Source of the DNA: Xanthomonas boreopolis
GTDB lineage: Bacteria; Pseudomonadota; Gammaproteobacteria; Xanthomonadales; Xanthomonadaceae
NCBI GenBank assembly: GCA_014654535.1
Contig: BNBA01000019.1
Coordinates: 1 to 64,000 of the forward strand
Direction: 5' to 3'
Length of the DNA: 64,000 nt
The translations under genes and the position numbers were made by a program. Positions 25,217 to 34,372 of the stretch are shown here, piece by piece. Every line of letters starts with the position of its first letter. The first letter of the stretch is position 1. The notes beneath the pieces were generated by a model, which did not search any database, was not told the origin of the DNA, and saw nothing but the letters and a program-made list of their open reading frames with translations.

Positions 25217-27394
25217 ATGGCTGCTGCTGACCGAATCGAAGCCCTGATCGCCCGCATGACCGTCGAGGAGAAGGTCGGCCAGTTGGGGGCATTCGCCGAC
25301 ATGGTGCGGCCGTTCGCTCCGGACGTGAACCCGGAGGCCAACGTGCGCAATGCCGACGAGGTGCTGGCCCAGGTCCGTGCCGGCCGGGTCGGCTCGCTGT
25401 TCAATGGCGTGGGCGCCGAGCTGGGGCGGCAGATCCAGAAGGTGGCGGTGGAGGAGAGCCGGCTCGGCATCCCGGTGGTCCTGGCGGCCGACGTGATCCA
25501 CGGCATGCGCACGGTGTTCCCGATCCCGCTCGGCGAGGCCGCCAGCTTCGAGCCGGAGCTGGCCGAGAAGACCGCGCGCGCCACCGCGGTCGAGGCCACC
25601 GCCGCCGGCATCCACTGGACCTACGCGCCGGCGGTGGACATCGCCCGCGACCAGCGCTGGGGCCGCGGTGCCGAGGGCGCCGGCGAGGACACCGTGCTGG
25701 GCGCCGCGTTCGCGGTCGCGCGCGTACGCGGCTTCCAGGGTACGGACCTGCGCGCGCCCGATTCGCTGCTGGCGACCCCCAAGCACTTCGCCGCCTACGG
25801 CGCGGTCGCCGCCGGCATGGAGTACAACACCGTCGACATCGCCCCGCAGACCCTGCGCGACGTGCACCTGCCGCCGTTCAAGGCCGCCTTCGATGCCGGC
25901 GCGATCGCGGTGATGACCTCCTTCAACGACATCAACGGCGTGCCGGCCAGCGCCAACCGCGAGCTGCTGACCGATATCCTGCGCGGCGAATGGAAGTTCC
26001 CGGGCGTGGTGGTCTCCGACTACACGGCCGACATGGAACTGGTCGCGCACGGCTATGCCGCCGACGACCGCGACGCGACCCGGAAGGCGTTCCTGGCCGG
26101 GTTGGACATCAGCCTGCAGAGCGGGTTCTACGCCGCGCACCTGCCGGGCCTGGTCGAGAGCGGCGAGGTGCCGATGGAAGCCCTCGATGCCGCAGTGCGC
26201 CGCGTGCTGTGGCTCAAGGAGCGGATCGGCCTGTTCGACGATCCGTACCGCTCGCTCGACCCGGCGCGCGAAGCCGACGCCTCGCACATCCCGGCGCACG
26301 ACCTGCTCGCGCGCGAGGCGGCCAAGCGGTCGATCGTGCTGCTGAAGAACGAAGGCGGCGTGCTGCCGTTGAGGTCGAGCGGCCAGAAGATCGCGCTGAT
26401 CGGCCCGTTCGTGCGCGACCGCGACAACATCGAAGGCTGCTGGACGCTGTTCGGCGACAAGTCGCGCTACGTGACGCTGGAGGCCGGCATGCGCTCGGCG
26501 ATCGGCGACCCGGCCGACCTGATCATCGAGCCGGGCTGCGGGATGGAGGAGGCGATCGACGGCGGCCTGCAGGCGGCGGTGCTGGCGGCGCAGTCGGCCG
26601 ACGTGGTGGTGCTGGCGCTGGGCGAGCCGCAGCGCTACAGCGGCGAGGCGCAGTCGCGCACCGACATCGTGCTGCCGCCGGTGCAGCAGGCGCTGGCCGA
26701 GGCGGTGGCGGCGACCGGCAAGCCGGTGGTGGTGCTGTTGCGCAACGGCCGCGCGCTGGCGCTGGCCGGCGCGGTGCGCAACGCCGCCGCGATCGTGGTG
26801 ACCTGGTACCTGGGCACCCAGACCGGCCATGGCGTGGCCGACGTGCTGTTCGGCCACTACAGCCCTTCCGGCCGCCTGCCGGTCAGCTTCCCGCAGGCGA
26901 CCGGCCAGCAGCCGTTCTTCTACAACCACATGCGCACCGGCCGTCCGGAACTGCCGACGATGTCCGAGTACAAGGCACGCTGGCGCGAGATGTCGAACGA
27001 GCCGCTGTACCCGTTCGGGCATGGCCTGGGCTACACCACGTTCGAGTACGGCGTCCCGCGGCTGTCCAGCGAGAAGCTGGGTTGGGACGACACGCTGGTG
27101 GTGACCACGCGCCTGACCAACACAGGTGCCCGCGCCGGCGAGGAAGTGGTGCAGCTGTACGTGCACGACCGCGTCGCCAGCCGGGTGCGGCCGGTGCGCG
27201 AGCTGAAGGCGTTCCGCAAGGTGCTGCTGCAGCCGGGCGAGAGCACCGAGGTGGTGTTCTCGCTGGACCGCCACGCGCTGGCATTCACTAACCCCAAGGG
27301 CGAGTCCGGCGCCGAGCCGGGCGTGTTCGACCTGTGGGTGTGCGCCTCGTCGAAGAGCGGGGAGCCGGTGCAGTTCGAATTGCTCGCCGAGTGA
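25217..27394 (+). CDS. Glycoside hydrolase family 3 beta-glucosidase
   Basis: GH3 enzymes release terminal glucose or xylose from oligosaccharides. The 725-aa protein starts MAAADRIEALIARMTVEEKVGQLG with AAGGAAG just before the ATG. Domain 1 is a TIM barrel with the nucleophile Asp near residue 268 in VVVSDYTAD and substrate-binding KHFAAYGAV. Domain 2 carries RSIVLLKNEGGVLPL and the loop GEPQRYSGEAQSRTDI, and a C-terminal fibronectin-III-like domain holds NTGARAGEEVVQLYV. Unlike periplasmic BglX it has no signal peptide, so it is likely cytosolic and acts on imported oligosaccharides. A LacI-type operator lies directly upstream. Confidence 0.95.
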   Translation: MAAADRIEALIARMTVEEKVGQLGAFADMVRPFAPDVNPEANVRNADEVLAQVRAGRVGSLFNGVGAELGRQIQKVAVEESRLGIPVVLAADVIHGMRTVFPIPLGEAASFEPELAEKTARATAVEATAAGIHWTYAPAVDIARDQRWGRGAEGAGEDTVLGAAFAVARVRGFQGTDLRAPDSLLATPKHFAAYGAVAAGMEYNTVDIAPQTLRDVHLPPFKAAFDAGAIAVMTSFNDINGVPASANRELLTDILRGEWKFPGVVVSDYTADMELVAHGYAADDRDATRKAFLAGLDISLQSGFYAAHLPGLVESGEVPMEALDAAVRRVLWLKERIGLFDDPYRSLDPAREADASHIPAHDLLAREAAKRSIVLLKNEGGVLPLRSSGQKIALIGPFVRDRDNIEGCWTLFGDKSRYVTLEAGMRSAIGDPADLIIEPGCGMEEAIDGGLQAAVLAAQSADVVVLALGEPQRYSGEAQSRTDIVLPPVQQALAEAVAATGKPVVVLLRNGRALALAGAVRNAAAIVVTWYLGTQTGHGVADVLFGHYSPSGRLPVSFPQATGQQPFFYNHMRTGRPELPTMSEYKARWREMSNEPLYPFGHGLGYTTFEYGVPRLSSEKLGWDDTLVVTTRLTNTGARAGEEVVQLYVHDRVASRVRPVRELKAFRKVLLQPGESTEVVFSLDRHALAFTNPKGESGAEPGVFDLWVCASSKSGEPVQFELLAE

Positions 27395-27605
27395 GGCGGG
27401 CGGTCGCCGCGCCGCAATGCGGGCGCGGCGTAAACCGCGCCCGCGGTCCGGAGCGGGACAATGCCGACGCCGCTCCCGCATGTGCAGGAAAGACCGCTCT
27501 CGAGGTCCGCCCTGGCCCATGGGCCGGCGCGCGCGGGAGACTACGGCCGGTTCGCGGGCCGGGCACCGGCAAGGCTCGTCGCGGCGCGTGCCGCTCCTAC
27601 GTGGT

Positions 27606-28754
27606 TCAGGCCTTCGGCGTGAGCTTCAACAAGCGCCCCCGGCTGCCGTCGCGTTCGTCCTCCAGCAGCCAGAGCGCGCCGTCCGGGCCTTGCTCGACCT
27701 CGCGGATGCGCGCGCCCATGTCGTAGCGTTCGGCTTCGCGCGCCTGCTCGCCATCGAAGGCCACCCGCACCAGCACCTGCGAGGACAGGCCGCCGATGAA
27801 GCCATCGCCCTTCCATTGCGGGAACAGCGTGCCGCTGTAGATCACGAAACCGGCCGGGGAGATCACCGGGTTCCAGGTGATCTTCGGCGCGGCGAATTCC
27901 GGACGCGTGTCGTGGTCGGGGATCGGGCGGCCGCCGTAGTGGTCGCCATTGGAGACGATCGGGTAGCCGTAGTTGGCGCCGCGCTCGATCAGGTTGAGCT
28001 CGTCGCCGCCCTGCGGCCCCATCTCGTGCACCCACAGCCGGCCCTGCGCGTCGAAGGCGATGCCGAGCGCGTTGCGATGGCCCAGCGACCAGACCTGCGC
28101 GGCCACGCCGCCGCGGGACGCGAACGGGTTGTCGGCCGGTACCCGGCCGTCGTCCTCGAGGCGGACGATCTTGCCGAGGTTGCCGCCCATGTCCTGCGCC
28201 GGGTCGAACTTCTGCCGCTCGCTGGAGGTGATCCACAGCTTGCCGTCCGGGCCGAACGCGAGCCGGTGGCCGTAGTGGCCGCGGCCCTCGACCTTGGGTA
28301 CCTGCCGCCAGATCACCTGCAGGTCCGACAGCGCGCCACCGCCGGCGTCGTCCAAGGCCAGCCTGGCGCGGGCGACCGCCGCGCCGCGGGTATCGCCTTC
28401 GCCGGCTTCGGCGTAGCTCAGGTAGATCCAGCCGTTGCGGGCGAAGTTCGGGTGCGGCAGCACGTCGCCGAAGCCGCCCTGGCCGCCGTAGGCCACCTCC
28501 GGGACGCCGGTGACCTCGCCGGTACGGCGGGTGGCCGGGTCGAAACGCTTGAGCGCGCCGCGCTTCTCGCTGACCAGCAGCGTGCCGTCCGGCAGGAAGC
28601 TCATCGCCCAGGGCTCGTCGAACTTGCCGAACTCGGTGGCGGCGAACGGCCATTGCGCGCGCGCCACCGCGGCCGGCGCGACCGTTTCGGCGGCGCAGGC
28701 GCCGGTGGACAGGGCAAGCAGGGTGGACAAGGCGATGATCGAAGCGCGGGTCAT
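27606..28754 (-). CDS. PQQ-dependent sugar (aldose) dehydrogenase, secreted
   Basis: This is a 382-aa soluble glucose-dehydrogenase-type beta propeller, like E. coli YliI/Asd. It starts at [13 protein letters not shown] with GGAGA upstream and has a signal sequence to about residue 22; the Cys in STGACAAE could make it a lipoprotein, but the lipobox is weak. Propeller motifs include [46 protein letters not shown] and [15 protein letters not shown], which hold the expected PQQ-contacting His and Arg. It oxidises free aldoses in the periplasm. Between it and the convergent beta-glucosidase, a hairpin at 27421-27442 without a T tract is the only structure. Confidence 0.9.
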   Translation of the reverse strand: MTRASIIALSTLLALSTGACAAETVAPAAVARAQWPFAATEFGKFDEPWAMSFLPDGTLLVSEKRGALKRFDPATRRTGEVTGVPEVAYGGQGGFGDVLPHPNFARNGWIYLSYAEAGEGDTRGAAVARARLALDDAGGGALSDLQVIWRQVPKVEGRGHYGHRLAFGPDGKLWITSSERQKFDPAQDMGGNLGKIVRLEDDGRVPADNPFASRGGVAAQVWSLGHRNALGIAFDAQGRLWVHEMGPQGGDELNLIERGANYGYPIVSNGDHYGGRPIPDHDTRPEFAAPKITWNPVISPAGFVIYSGTLFPQWKGDGFIGGLSSQVLVRVAFDGEQAREAERYDMGARIREVEQGPDGALWLLEDERDGSRGRLLKLTPKA

Positions 28755-28906
28755 GGTCTCTCCGGAGGCAACCAAGGGACGGATTGGCGGACGGGGCGGC
28801 CGCGACGCCGGCGACGGATGCGCCGGCAGGGGAGGGTGGTTTACCTTACACGCCCCGCCGGGCCCGTGAGGCCTCGGCATCGGCCACGGAAAACGGAGTT
28901 TCGATC

Positions 28907-29344
28907 ATGCAGAACGTGTCACGGACCTCGCCGGCCTTCATCGCCGCCTCGTGGGTCGCCTTGCTGCTGGGCAGCGTGGCCTACCTGGTCGGCCTGTGGA
29001 ATGCCCAGATGCAGCTGAACGAGAAGGGCTACTACTTCACTCTGCTGCTGTTCGGGCTGTTCGCCGCCGTGTCGTTGCAGAAGAGCGTGCGCGATCGGCT
29101 GGAGGGCGTGCCGGTCACCGCCCTTTACTACGCCCTGTGCTGGTTCGGCCTGCTCGCGGCGCTGGTGCTGCTGGCGATCGGCCTGTTCAACGCCACCTTG
29201 CTGCCGAGCGAGAAGGGCTTCTACGCGATGTCCTTCGCCCTGGCGCTGTTCGGTGCGGTGGCCGTGCAGAAGAACACCCGCGACGCATTGGCGCAGCGCG
29301 AAGAAGGCGAGCCGGCGCAGCGCGTATCGCCGCCGCTGGACTGA
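28907..29344 (+). CDS. YiaA/YiaB-family inner membrane protein
   Basis: This 145-aa protein starts [22 protein letters not shown] and has four hydrophobic helices arranged as two repeated YiaAB units. Each unit ends in a similar motif: [34 protein letters not shown], then [34 protein letters not shown]. The internal duplication is clear by eye. In E. coli the family is stress related, with no biochemical role assigned. CGGAG lies about 10 nt upstream of the ATG. It is divergent from the sugar dehydrogenase. Confidence 0.88.
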   Translation: MQNVSRTSPAFIAASWVALLLGSVAYLVGLWNAQMQLNEKGYYFTLLLFGLFAAVSLQKSVRDRLEGVPVTALYYALCWFGLLAALVLLAIGLFNATLLPSEKGFYAMSFALALFGAVAVQKNTRDALAQREEGEPAQRVSPPLD

Positions 29345-29363
29345 GCCGGAGGATCCGGCCGGC

Positions 29364-29690
29364 TCAGCGCCGGCCGTCCTGCCCGGCGATCTCGCGGGCG
29401 CTCTCCCAACCCCGCCGGACCGCGTGGCGGGCCTTGCTCCACGACAGCGAGCGCGGGCCGCGCTGCGCATCCCAGTTGCGGTGCAGTTCCGGTTCGATCT
29501 CGTCGTAGGCGCGCTCCGAGCCCCGGATGCGCGCCTCGTGGCCGGCCAGGTAGGCCGGCTCGTAATCCTCGAACAGTTCGCCGTCGGTGTAGTACGGCTC
29601 GCCGTTGAAGCGTTCGCGCCAGTAGCGCGACACCAGTTCGCGGGTGCCGTCTTCCGGCACGCGCCCGGGGACCTGGTAGGAAACATTCAT
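29364..29690 (-). CDS. Conserved hypothetical acidic protein (stress-type motif)
   Basis: This 108-aa soluble protein starts MNVSYQVPGRVPEDGTRELV. The central stretch RFNGEPYYTDGELFEDYEPAYLAGHEAR is strongly conserved-looking and resembles a motif found in small envelope-stress or CsbD-neighbour proteins of xanthomonads and pseudomonads. The C-terminus has W-S-K-A-R-H-A-V-R-R-G-W-E, like the paired motif in those proteins. No signal peptide or membrane helix. It is convergent with the YiaA/B-like gene. Function is unknown. Confidence 0.7.
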   Translation of the reverse strand: MNVSYQVPGRVPEDGTRELVSRYWRERFNGEPYYTDGELFEDYEPAYLAGHEARIRGSERAYDEIEPELHRNWDAQRGPRSLSWSKARHAVRRGWESAREIAGQDGRR

Positions 29691-29835
29691 GGCGGCATTC
29701 CTCCGCGAGGACGGGCTTCCACCCTAGAGGGCCGGTGGTTAAACCCGGCGGCAGGACGGGTGACGGCGCAATGAAGCCCGCGGGCGCGCGGCGGCCGGTC
29801 GGCGTAGCATCGCCGCACCGCCCGAGGATTCCGCG

Positions 29836-30339
29836 ATGGCTGCGCAACCGTTGACGATGCTGACGCCGTACCTGGCCATGGCCGGCGTGGGCTGGCTGTA
29901 CTACCGCCGGCTGCGGCGCCATTTTGGCTACCAGCGCTGGCAACCGCGGCGCACCTGGTTCCGGGTGGCCTTGTTGGGCGTGGTGATCGTGTGCCTGGCG
30001 CTGGTCGGCTGGGCGCTGCCGCGCCTCGTGCCCGGCATGGCGCTGGGCGCTCTGGCGGGCGTGGCGCTCGGCCTGCTGGCCCTGCGCCATACCCGCGTCG
30101 AGTTGCGCGACGGCGTGCCCGGCTATACGCCCAATCCGTGGATCGGCGGTGCGCTGAGCGTGCTGCTGCTGGCGCGCCTGGCCTGGCGCTGGAGCCAGGG
30201 CGAGCTGTCCGGCGGCCTGCAGCAGCCTGCGCAGGCCAGCCCGCTGACGCTGGCGCTCGCCACGGCGCTGGTCGCCTACTCGCTGACCCAGTGCATCGGC
30301 CTGCTGCGCCGGATGCGGGCGCTGGCTGCGGTCAGGTAG
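29836..30339 (+). CDS. CcdC-like small integral membrane protein
   Basis: This 167-aa protein starts MAAQPLTMLTPYLAMAGVGW and has four or five hydrophobic segments: residues 6-20, 42-60, 63-80, 98-112 and 135-155. Arg-rich loops (YYRRLRRHFGYQRWQPRRTW) follow the first helix. The layout and the TPNPWIGGALSVLLLARLAWR segment recall CcdC/DUF1453 proteins. No catalytic motif is evident. Its last 8 bp overlap the end of the convergent gene. Confidence 0.6.
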   Translation: MAAQPLTMLTPYLAMAGVGWLYYRRLRRHFGYQRWQPRRTWFRVALLGVVIVCLALVGWALPRLVPGMALGALAGVALGLLALRHTRVELRDGVPGYTPNPWIGGALSVLLLARLAWRWSQGELSGGLQQPAQASPLTLALATALVAYSLTQCIGLLRRMRALAAVR

Positions 30340-30829
30340 CGGCCGAGGCGGCTTCGTAGGGCAAGGCGGTGGCGCCGGCGGACAGGATCGCCGGCTCGGC
30401 GGACGCGAGTACGTCATCCTCGGCGTCCACCACCAGCAGGATGCGGCCGGCTTCGATCTCGCCCTCGAAGCGGCGCCGGACCGGATCGGGGACGGTCGCG
30501 CCCACCAGCGCCGAGGACCAGGTGCCCACCAGGGCACCGGCCAGGGTCATCACGCCGACCCCGGCCAGGGTGAGGCCGAGCGGCGGGACCGCCACCGCGA
30601 CCAGCCCGGCCAGGAGGCCTGCGGCCCCGCCGCCTGCGGCGCCGCGCAACGCCGCGGGCAGGAAATCCGTCCTGGCTTCCTTGCGGTCGTCGGGTATCGC
30701 CTGCAGCTCGATGTTCGAGCGTGCGATCAACGACAGGGCGTCGTTGTCCACGCCCGCCTCGCGGGCCGACTGCAACGCGCGCTGTGCAGTGTCCACGTCG
30801 GGTGCGCTGTAGACACGGCGGGTCTTCAT
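30332..30829 (-). CDS. Glycine-zipper membrane protein, DUF1269/stress-protein-like
   Basis: This 165-aa protein starts MKTRRVYSAPDVDTAQRAL with GAGGAG upstream. The N-terminal domain alternates helices and strands (TAQRALQSAREAGVDNDALSLIARS) like heat-induced YflT/17M proteins. Two Gly/Ala-rich membrane segments follow (LRGAAGGGAAGLLAGLVAVAV, GVGVMTLAGALVGTWSSALVG). The C-terminal part PVRRRFEGEIEAGRILLVVDAE fits the same class. Thirteen extra in-frame codons upstream are less likely. Role unknown; probably envelope stress. Confidence 0.65.
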   Translation of the reverse strand: MKTRRVYSAPDVDTAQRALQSAREAGVDNDALSLIARSNIELQAIPDDRKEARTDFLPAALRGAAGGGAAGLLAGLVAVAVPPLGLTLAGVGVMTLAGALVGTWSSALVGATVPDPVRRRFEGEIEAGRILLVVDAEDDVLASAEPAILSAGATALPYEAASAAT

Positions 30830-30925
30830 CGAGGCTCCTCCGCATCGGGACGATGCGGCCACCTTCATCGGCGCCGGGTTACCGGCCCGTGATGCGGCGT
30901 GAGCCCCGTGCGAGGGCGCCGGGGC

Positions 30926-32221
30926 CTAGCGCCGCGGGAACAGGTAGATCACCGTCCCCACCAGGATCGCCACGGCGGCGGCGAGCAGGTTCTGCCAGCT
31001 CGCGCTGGCCAGCAGCGCCAGCGTCAGCAACAGCGCCAGCACCGGGATCAGCGGGCCGCCCGGCAGGCGTACCGCGTCCTTGCGGTCGCGGTAGCGGCGC
31101 GCCAGCACCAGCACCGCCGCGGCAGTGCCGAGATAGGCCAGCAGCCGGGTGACCATCGACAGCAGCGCGAGCTGCTCGAAGGAACCGCTCAGCGCCAGCG
31201 CCAGCGAGATCGCGAACTGGATCAGCACCGCCACGTATGGCGTACGGAAGCGCGGGTGCACCGCCGCCACCCATTTCGGCCCGTAGCCGTCCTGCGCCAG
31301 CGCGAACAGGAAGCGCGGCCCGAGCATCACGGTGTTGCTGGTGGTGCCGAGGATCGAGATGGTGGCGCCGACGGTGAGCAGCAGCGCCAGCCCTTCGCCG
31401 CCGAAGCGCGCGGCGGCGTCCGCCAGCGGCGTGGCCGAGTCCGTCAGGTTCGGCAGCGTGCCCTGCGCGACCACCTGCACCAGCACGTAGAGCGAAGTGA
31501 CGGTGACGATCATCACCATCAGCGCGAACGGCACGTCGCGGCGCGGATTGCGGTACTCGCCGGCGGCGGCCGGGATGTTCTCGAAGCCGGCATAGGCGAA
31601 CAGCAGCAGCAAGGCGGCTTGGCCGAGATTGCCGTAGTCGTGCAGGTCCGGGCGCGGCCCGCCCAGCGCCTGCCCCCAATCGACGTAGAACAGCCCGAGC
31701 GCGACGAACACCAGCAGCGGCACCAGCTTGCCGATCACGAGGACCACCCCGGTGCGCGCGGCCGAGCGCACGCCGATCACGTTGATCGCGGTCAGCGCGC
31801 CGAGCGAGCCGACCACCACCAGCAGGCGGCCGCCGCCCTCGGCCGCGGCCGGCCAGAACCGCGCGACTGCATCGGCGAGCGCGTTGCCGAGCGCGGCGGC
31901 CGAACTGATGCGGGTCAGCCAGATGGTCCAGCCGACCTGGAAGCCGGCGAAGGGCCCGAATGCCTCGCGCGCGTACAGGTAGCTGCCGCCGGGCTTGTCG
32001 AAATAACTGGCGGCCTGCGCATAGCACGACACCAGCAGCGCGACCGCGAGCCCCGCCAGCACCACCGACGCCAGGCTGAAGGCGCCCAGGTGCAGGAACA
32101 CCAGCGCCGGCATCAGGTAGATGCCGCTGCCGATCACGTCGTTGATCGAGAGCCCGACGATCTGCCAGCGGCTGACCGCGCGCAGCAGTTGCGGCTTGTC
32201 GCCGGTGGCGGGGGCGCTCAT
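30926..32221 (-). CDS. APC-superfamily amino acid permease
   Basis: This 431-aa protein has about 12 helices and starts MSAPATGDKPQLLRAVSRWQIVGLSINDVIGSGIYLMP. The GSGI unwound segment of helix 1 binds the amino group in this superfamily. Other features are PGGSYLYAREAFGPFAGFQVGW, LLLFAYAGFENIPAAAGEYRNPRRDVPFA and LGTTSNTVMLGPRFLFALAQDG. The substrate is an amino acid or amine of unknown identity. Its ATG overlaps the stop of the L,D-transpeptidase gene (4 bp), and an RpiR regulator heads the operon, so uptake of amino acids set free from cell-wall peptides is a reasonable inference. Confidence 0.9.
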   Translation of the reverse strand: MSAPATGDKPQLLRAVSRWQIVGLSINDVIGSGIYLMPALVFLHLGAFSLASVVLAGLAVALLVSCYAQAASYFDKPGGSYLYAREAFGPFAGFQVGWTIWLTRISSAAALGNALADAVARFWPAAAEGGGRLLVVVGSLGALTAINVIGVRSAARTGVVLVIGKLVPLLVFVALGLFYVDWGQALGGPRPDLHDYGNLGQAALLLLFAYAGFENIPAAAGEYRNPRRDVPFALMVMIVTVTSLYVLVQVVAQGTLPNLTDSATPLADAAARFGGEGLALLLTVGATISILGTTSNTVMLGPRFLFALAQDGYGPKWVAAVHPRFRTPYVAVLIQFAISLALALSGSFEQLALLSMVTRLLAYLGTAAAVLVLARRYRDRKDAVRLPGGPLIPVLALLLTLALLASASWQNLLAAAVAILVGTVIYLFPRR

Positions 32222-32994
32222 GGCCGGGCCTCCAGCGTCGGCAGCGCCCAGGCGCGTTGCAGCCGCCTGTATTCGGCCTGCGGCAGCAGCACGAAGCGCG
32301 GCCGGGCCGCGGGGTCGAGCCAGGCGAGCAGGCGCTGCATGTCGGCCGGTTCCATCGCGGTGCAGCCGGCGGTGGCCTCGCCGGGCGTGCGCCACAGGTG
32401 GGCGAAGATGCAGCTGCCATGGCCGGGCACGGCGCGCGGGTTGTGCTGGATCACGAAGCCTTCGCGATAGCGGATGTCGCCGTCGCGGTGCAGGTCCATC
32501 CGCATCGGTTCGCTGGAGCCCTCGACCGCATCCGCGCCCACCTGCGCGGCATCGACGATGCGGTTGTAGAGCGGCGAATCCGGCACGTCCATGCACCAGT
32601 GCGTGGCCCGCATCGCCTGGTAGGGCATGGCGCTGTCGATGCGGTCGGCGTAGCCGAACGCAGGCCCGAGATCGAACACGCCGGCCGGACTGCGGCCATC
32701 GCCCTCGCGTTTGCGCGGGCCGCCGGACTGCGGCGGGTGGACGCCGTCGCCCCAGGCGCTGCCGTTGTGCCCGACCGCCACCGCGAAGGCCGGGGCCGCC
32801 GCGCGCCAGCCGTCGCCCTGCCGCTCGAAGGCATGCAGCTCGCCCCGGGGCGCGTCCCAATCGGTGGTGACCACGACCACGAGTTGCCGGGCGGCCGCGG
32901 TCGGCGCGGTGGCGGCCAGGGCCGGGGCCGGGGCGCAGGCGAGCATCGCCAGCGGGGCCAGCAGGCGCAGCAGCAGGAAGGCGTGGCGGATCAT
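32218..32994 (-). CDS. Periplasmic L,D-transpeptidase (YkuD fold)
   Basis: This 258-aa protein has a signal peptide (MIRHAFLLLRLLAPLAMLACAPAPALAA). The YkuD-type catalytic centre has H199 and C211 in SCIFAHLWRTPGEATAGCTAM, plus HNPRAVPGHG before it. The family makes or breaks meso-DAP-linked L,D bonds in peptidoglycan, or attaches proteins. This member is of the YafK/ErfK-like group with GKREGDGRSPAGVFDLGPAFGY-like substrate loop (GDGRSPAGVF). It lies between the RpiR regulator (15 bp upstream) and the permease (4-bp overlap). Confidence 0.88.
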   Translation of the reverse strand: MIRHAFLLLRLLAPLAMLACAPAPALAATAPTAAARQLVVVVTTDWDAPRGELHAFERQGDGWRAAAPAFAVAVGHNGSAWGDGVHPPQSGGPRKREGDGRSPAGVFDLGPAFGYADRIDSAMPYQAMRATHWCMDVPDSPLYNRIVDAAQVGADAVEGSSEPMRMDLHRDGDIRYREGFVIQHNPRAVPGHGSCIFAHLWRTPGEATAGCTAMEPADMQRLLAWLDPAARPRFVLLPQAEYRRLQRAWALPTLEARP

Positions 32995-33009
32995 GCGGGC
33001 TCCGGGGCG

Positions 33010-33885
33010 TCAGGATTCGAGCAGGCGCTGTACCCGCGCCAGGTTGGTGGCCAGTTCGTGGTGCCGGCCCGGGTTGGCCTGGCACAGCAGCACGAACACG
33101 AAGTCGAGCAGATATTGCAGGGAGGCACGATAGAGCAGTTGCGCGATGTGCGCGGCGGGGTCGTGCGCGGAGACCGCGAGCGAGGCGTCGGCCATCGCGC
33201 GCAGCGGGTTGGCGGTGTGGCGGGTGATCGAGACCAGCTTGCCGCCGGCGGCCTTGAACTCGCGGGCGACGTGGGTGAGCTGGGGCAGCTGGCCGAATTC
33301 GGAGAACATCAGCAGCACGTCGCCGTCGCGCACGGCGGAGAGGTTGGACATCAGCAGGATCGGGTCGGCGTGGTGCACGCTGAGCACGCCGAGCAGCGAC
33401 AGGCGCATGGCGAACTCGCGCGCGAACAGGCCGTCGTCGCCGATGCCGCAGACGAACACCTTGCCGGCCCGGTCGAGCAGTCCGACGATGGCCTCGATGT
33501 CGGGCCGCGGGTTGAGCAGGCGGGTTTCTTCCTCGGAGGCGGCCTTGCTCTCGCGCAAGGCCAGGTCGAGGCGGTGGTAGGCGTCGCCGTTCTCCTCGCG
33601 CGCGGCCTGGCCGGGCGCCGGGTTGCCGGCGCGCGCGACGGCCTCGCCGATCGAGTACTTCAGGTCGGGGTAGCCCTTGAAGCCGAGCTTCTGGCTGAAC
33701 TTGACCACGCTGGACTGGCTGATGCCGAGGGCGCTGGCCAGTTGCTGGGACGAGTAGTCGCGCAGCAGGTGGGCGTTGTCGAGGATGAAATCGGCGATGC
33801 GGCGTTCGATCGCCGACATGCCGTCGCGCTCGGAGCGGATTTTCACCAGGGGCGGCATGGGAGGGATGGGGTCTCCGCGTGGCAT
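33010..33885 (-). CDS. MurR/RpiR-family transcriptional regulator
   Basis: This 291-aa regulator has an N-terminal helix-turn-helix at about residues 25-75 (ERRIADFILDNAHLLRDYSSQQLASALGISQSSVVKFSQKLGFKGYPDLKYSI). A C-terminal SIS sugar-phosphate-binding domain follows at about 130-260 (GKVFVCGIGDDGLFAREFAMRLSLLG, VLLMFSEFGQLPQLTHVAREFKAAGGKLVSITRH). Relatives include MurR, which senses MurNAc-6-P. It heads the operon regulator-transpeptidase-permease. A -10-like TAGATT on the minus strand (33897-33892) places the start site at the ATG, so the message may be leaderless; the alternative start at 33858 also has no Shine-Dalgarno. Its effector may be a cell-wall fragment, judged from the neighbours. 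Confidence 0.9.
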   Translation of the reverse strand: MPRGDPIPPMPPLVKIRSERDGMSAIERRIADFILDNAHLLRDYSSQQLASALGISQSSVVKFSQKLGFKGYPDLKYSIGEAVARAGNPAPGQAAREENGDAYHRLDLALRESKAASEEETRLLNPRPDIEAIVGLLDRAGKVFVCGIGDDGLFAREFAMRLSLLGVLSVHHADPILLMSNLSAVRDGDVLLMFSEFGQLPQLTHVAREFKAAGGKLVSITRHTANPLRAMADASLAVSAHDPAAHIAQLLYRASLQYLLDFVFVLLCQANPGRHHELATNLARVQRLLES

Positions 33886-33961
33886 CGGGTCAATCTAGCG
33901 GGTTTGGTGGTATCGCTGTTGCTTATCTTCCGCGGCAGCGGCGTCGTAGTCGATGAAACTG

Positions 33962-34332
<371 letters not shown>

Positions 34333-34372
34333 GCTGCGCGCTCGCAGCATGCGGCTTACGGGCGCGGCTAGG

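Noticed and set aside
27421..27442. Terminator between the beta-glucosidase and the sugar dehydrogenase genes
   Set aside because: A GGGCGCGG/CCGCGCCC hairpin exists but lacks a T tract on either strand, so it was not listed as a terminator.
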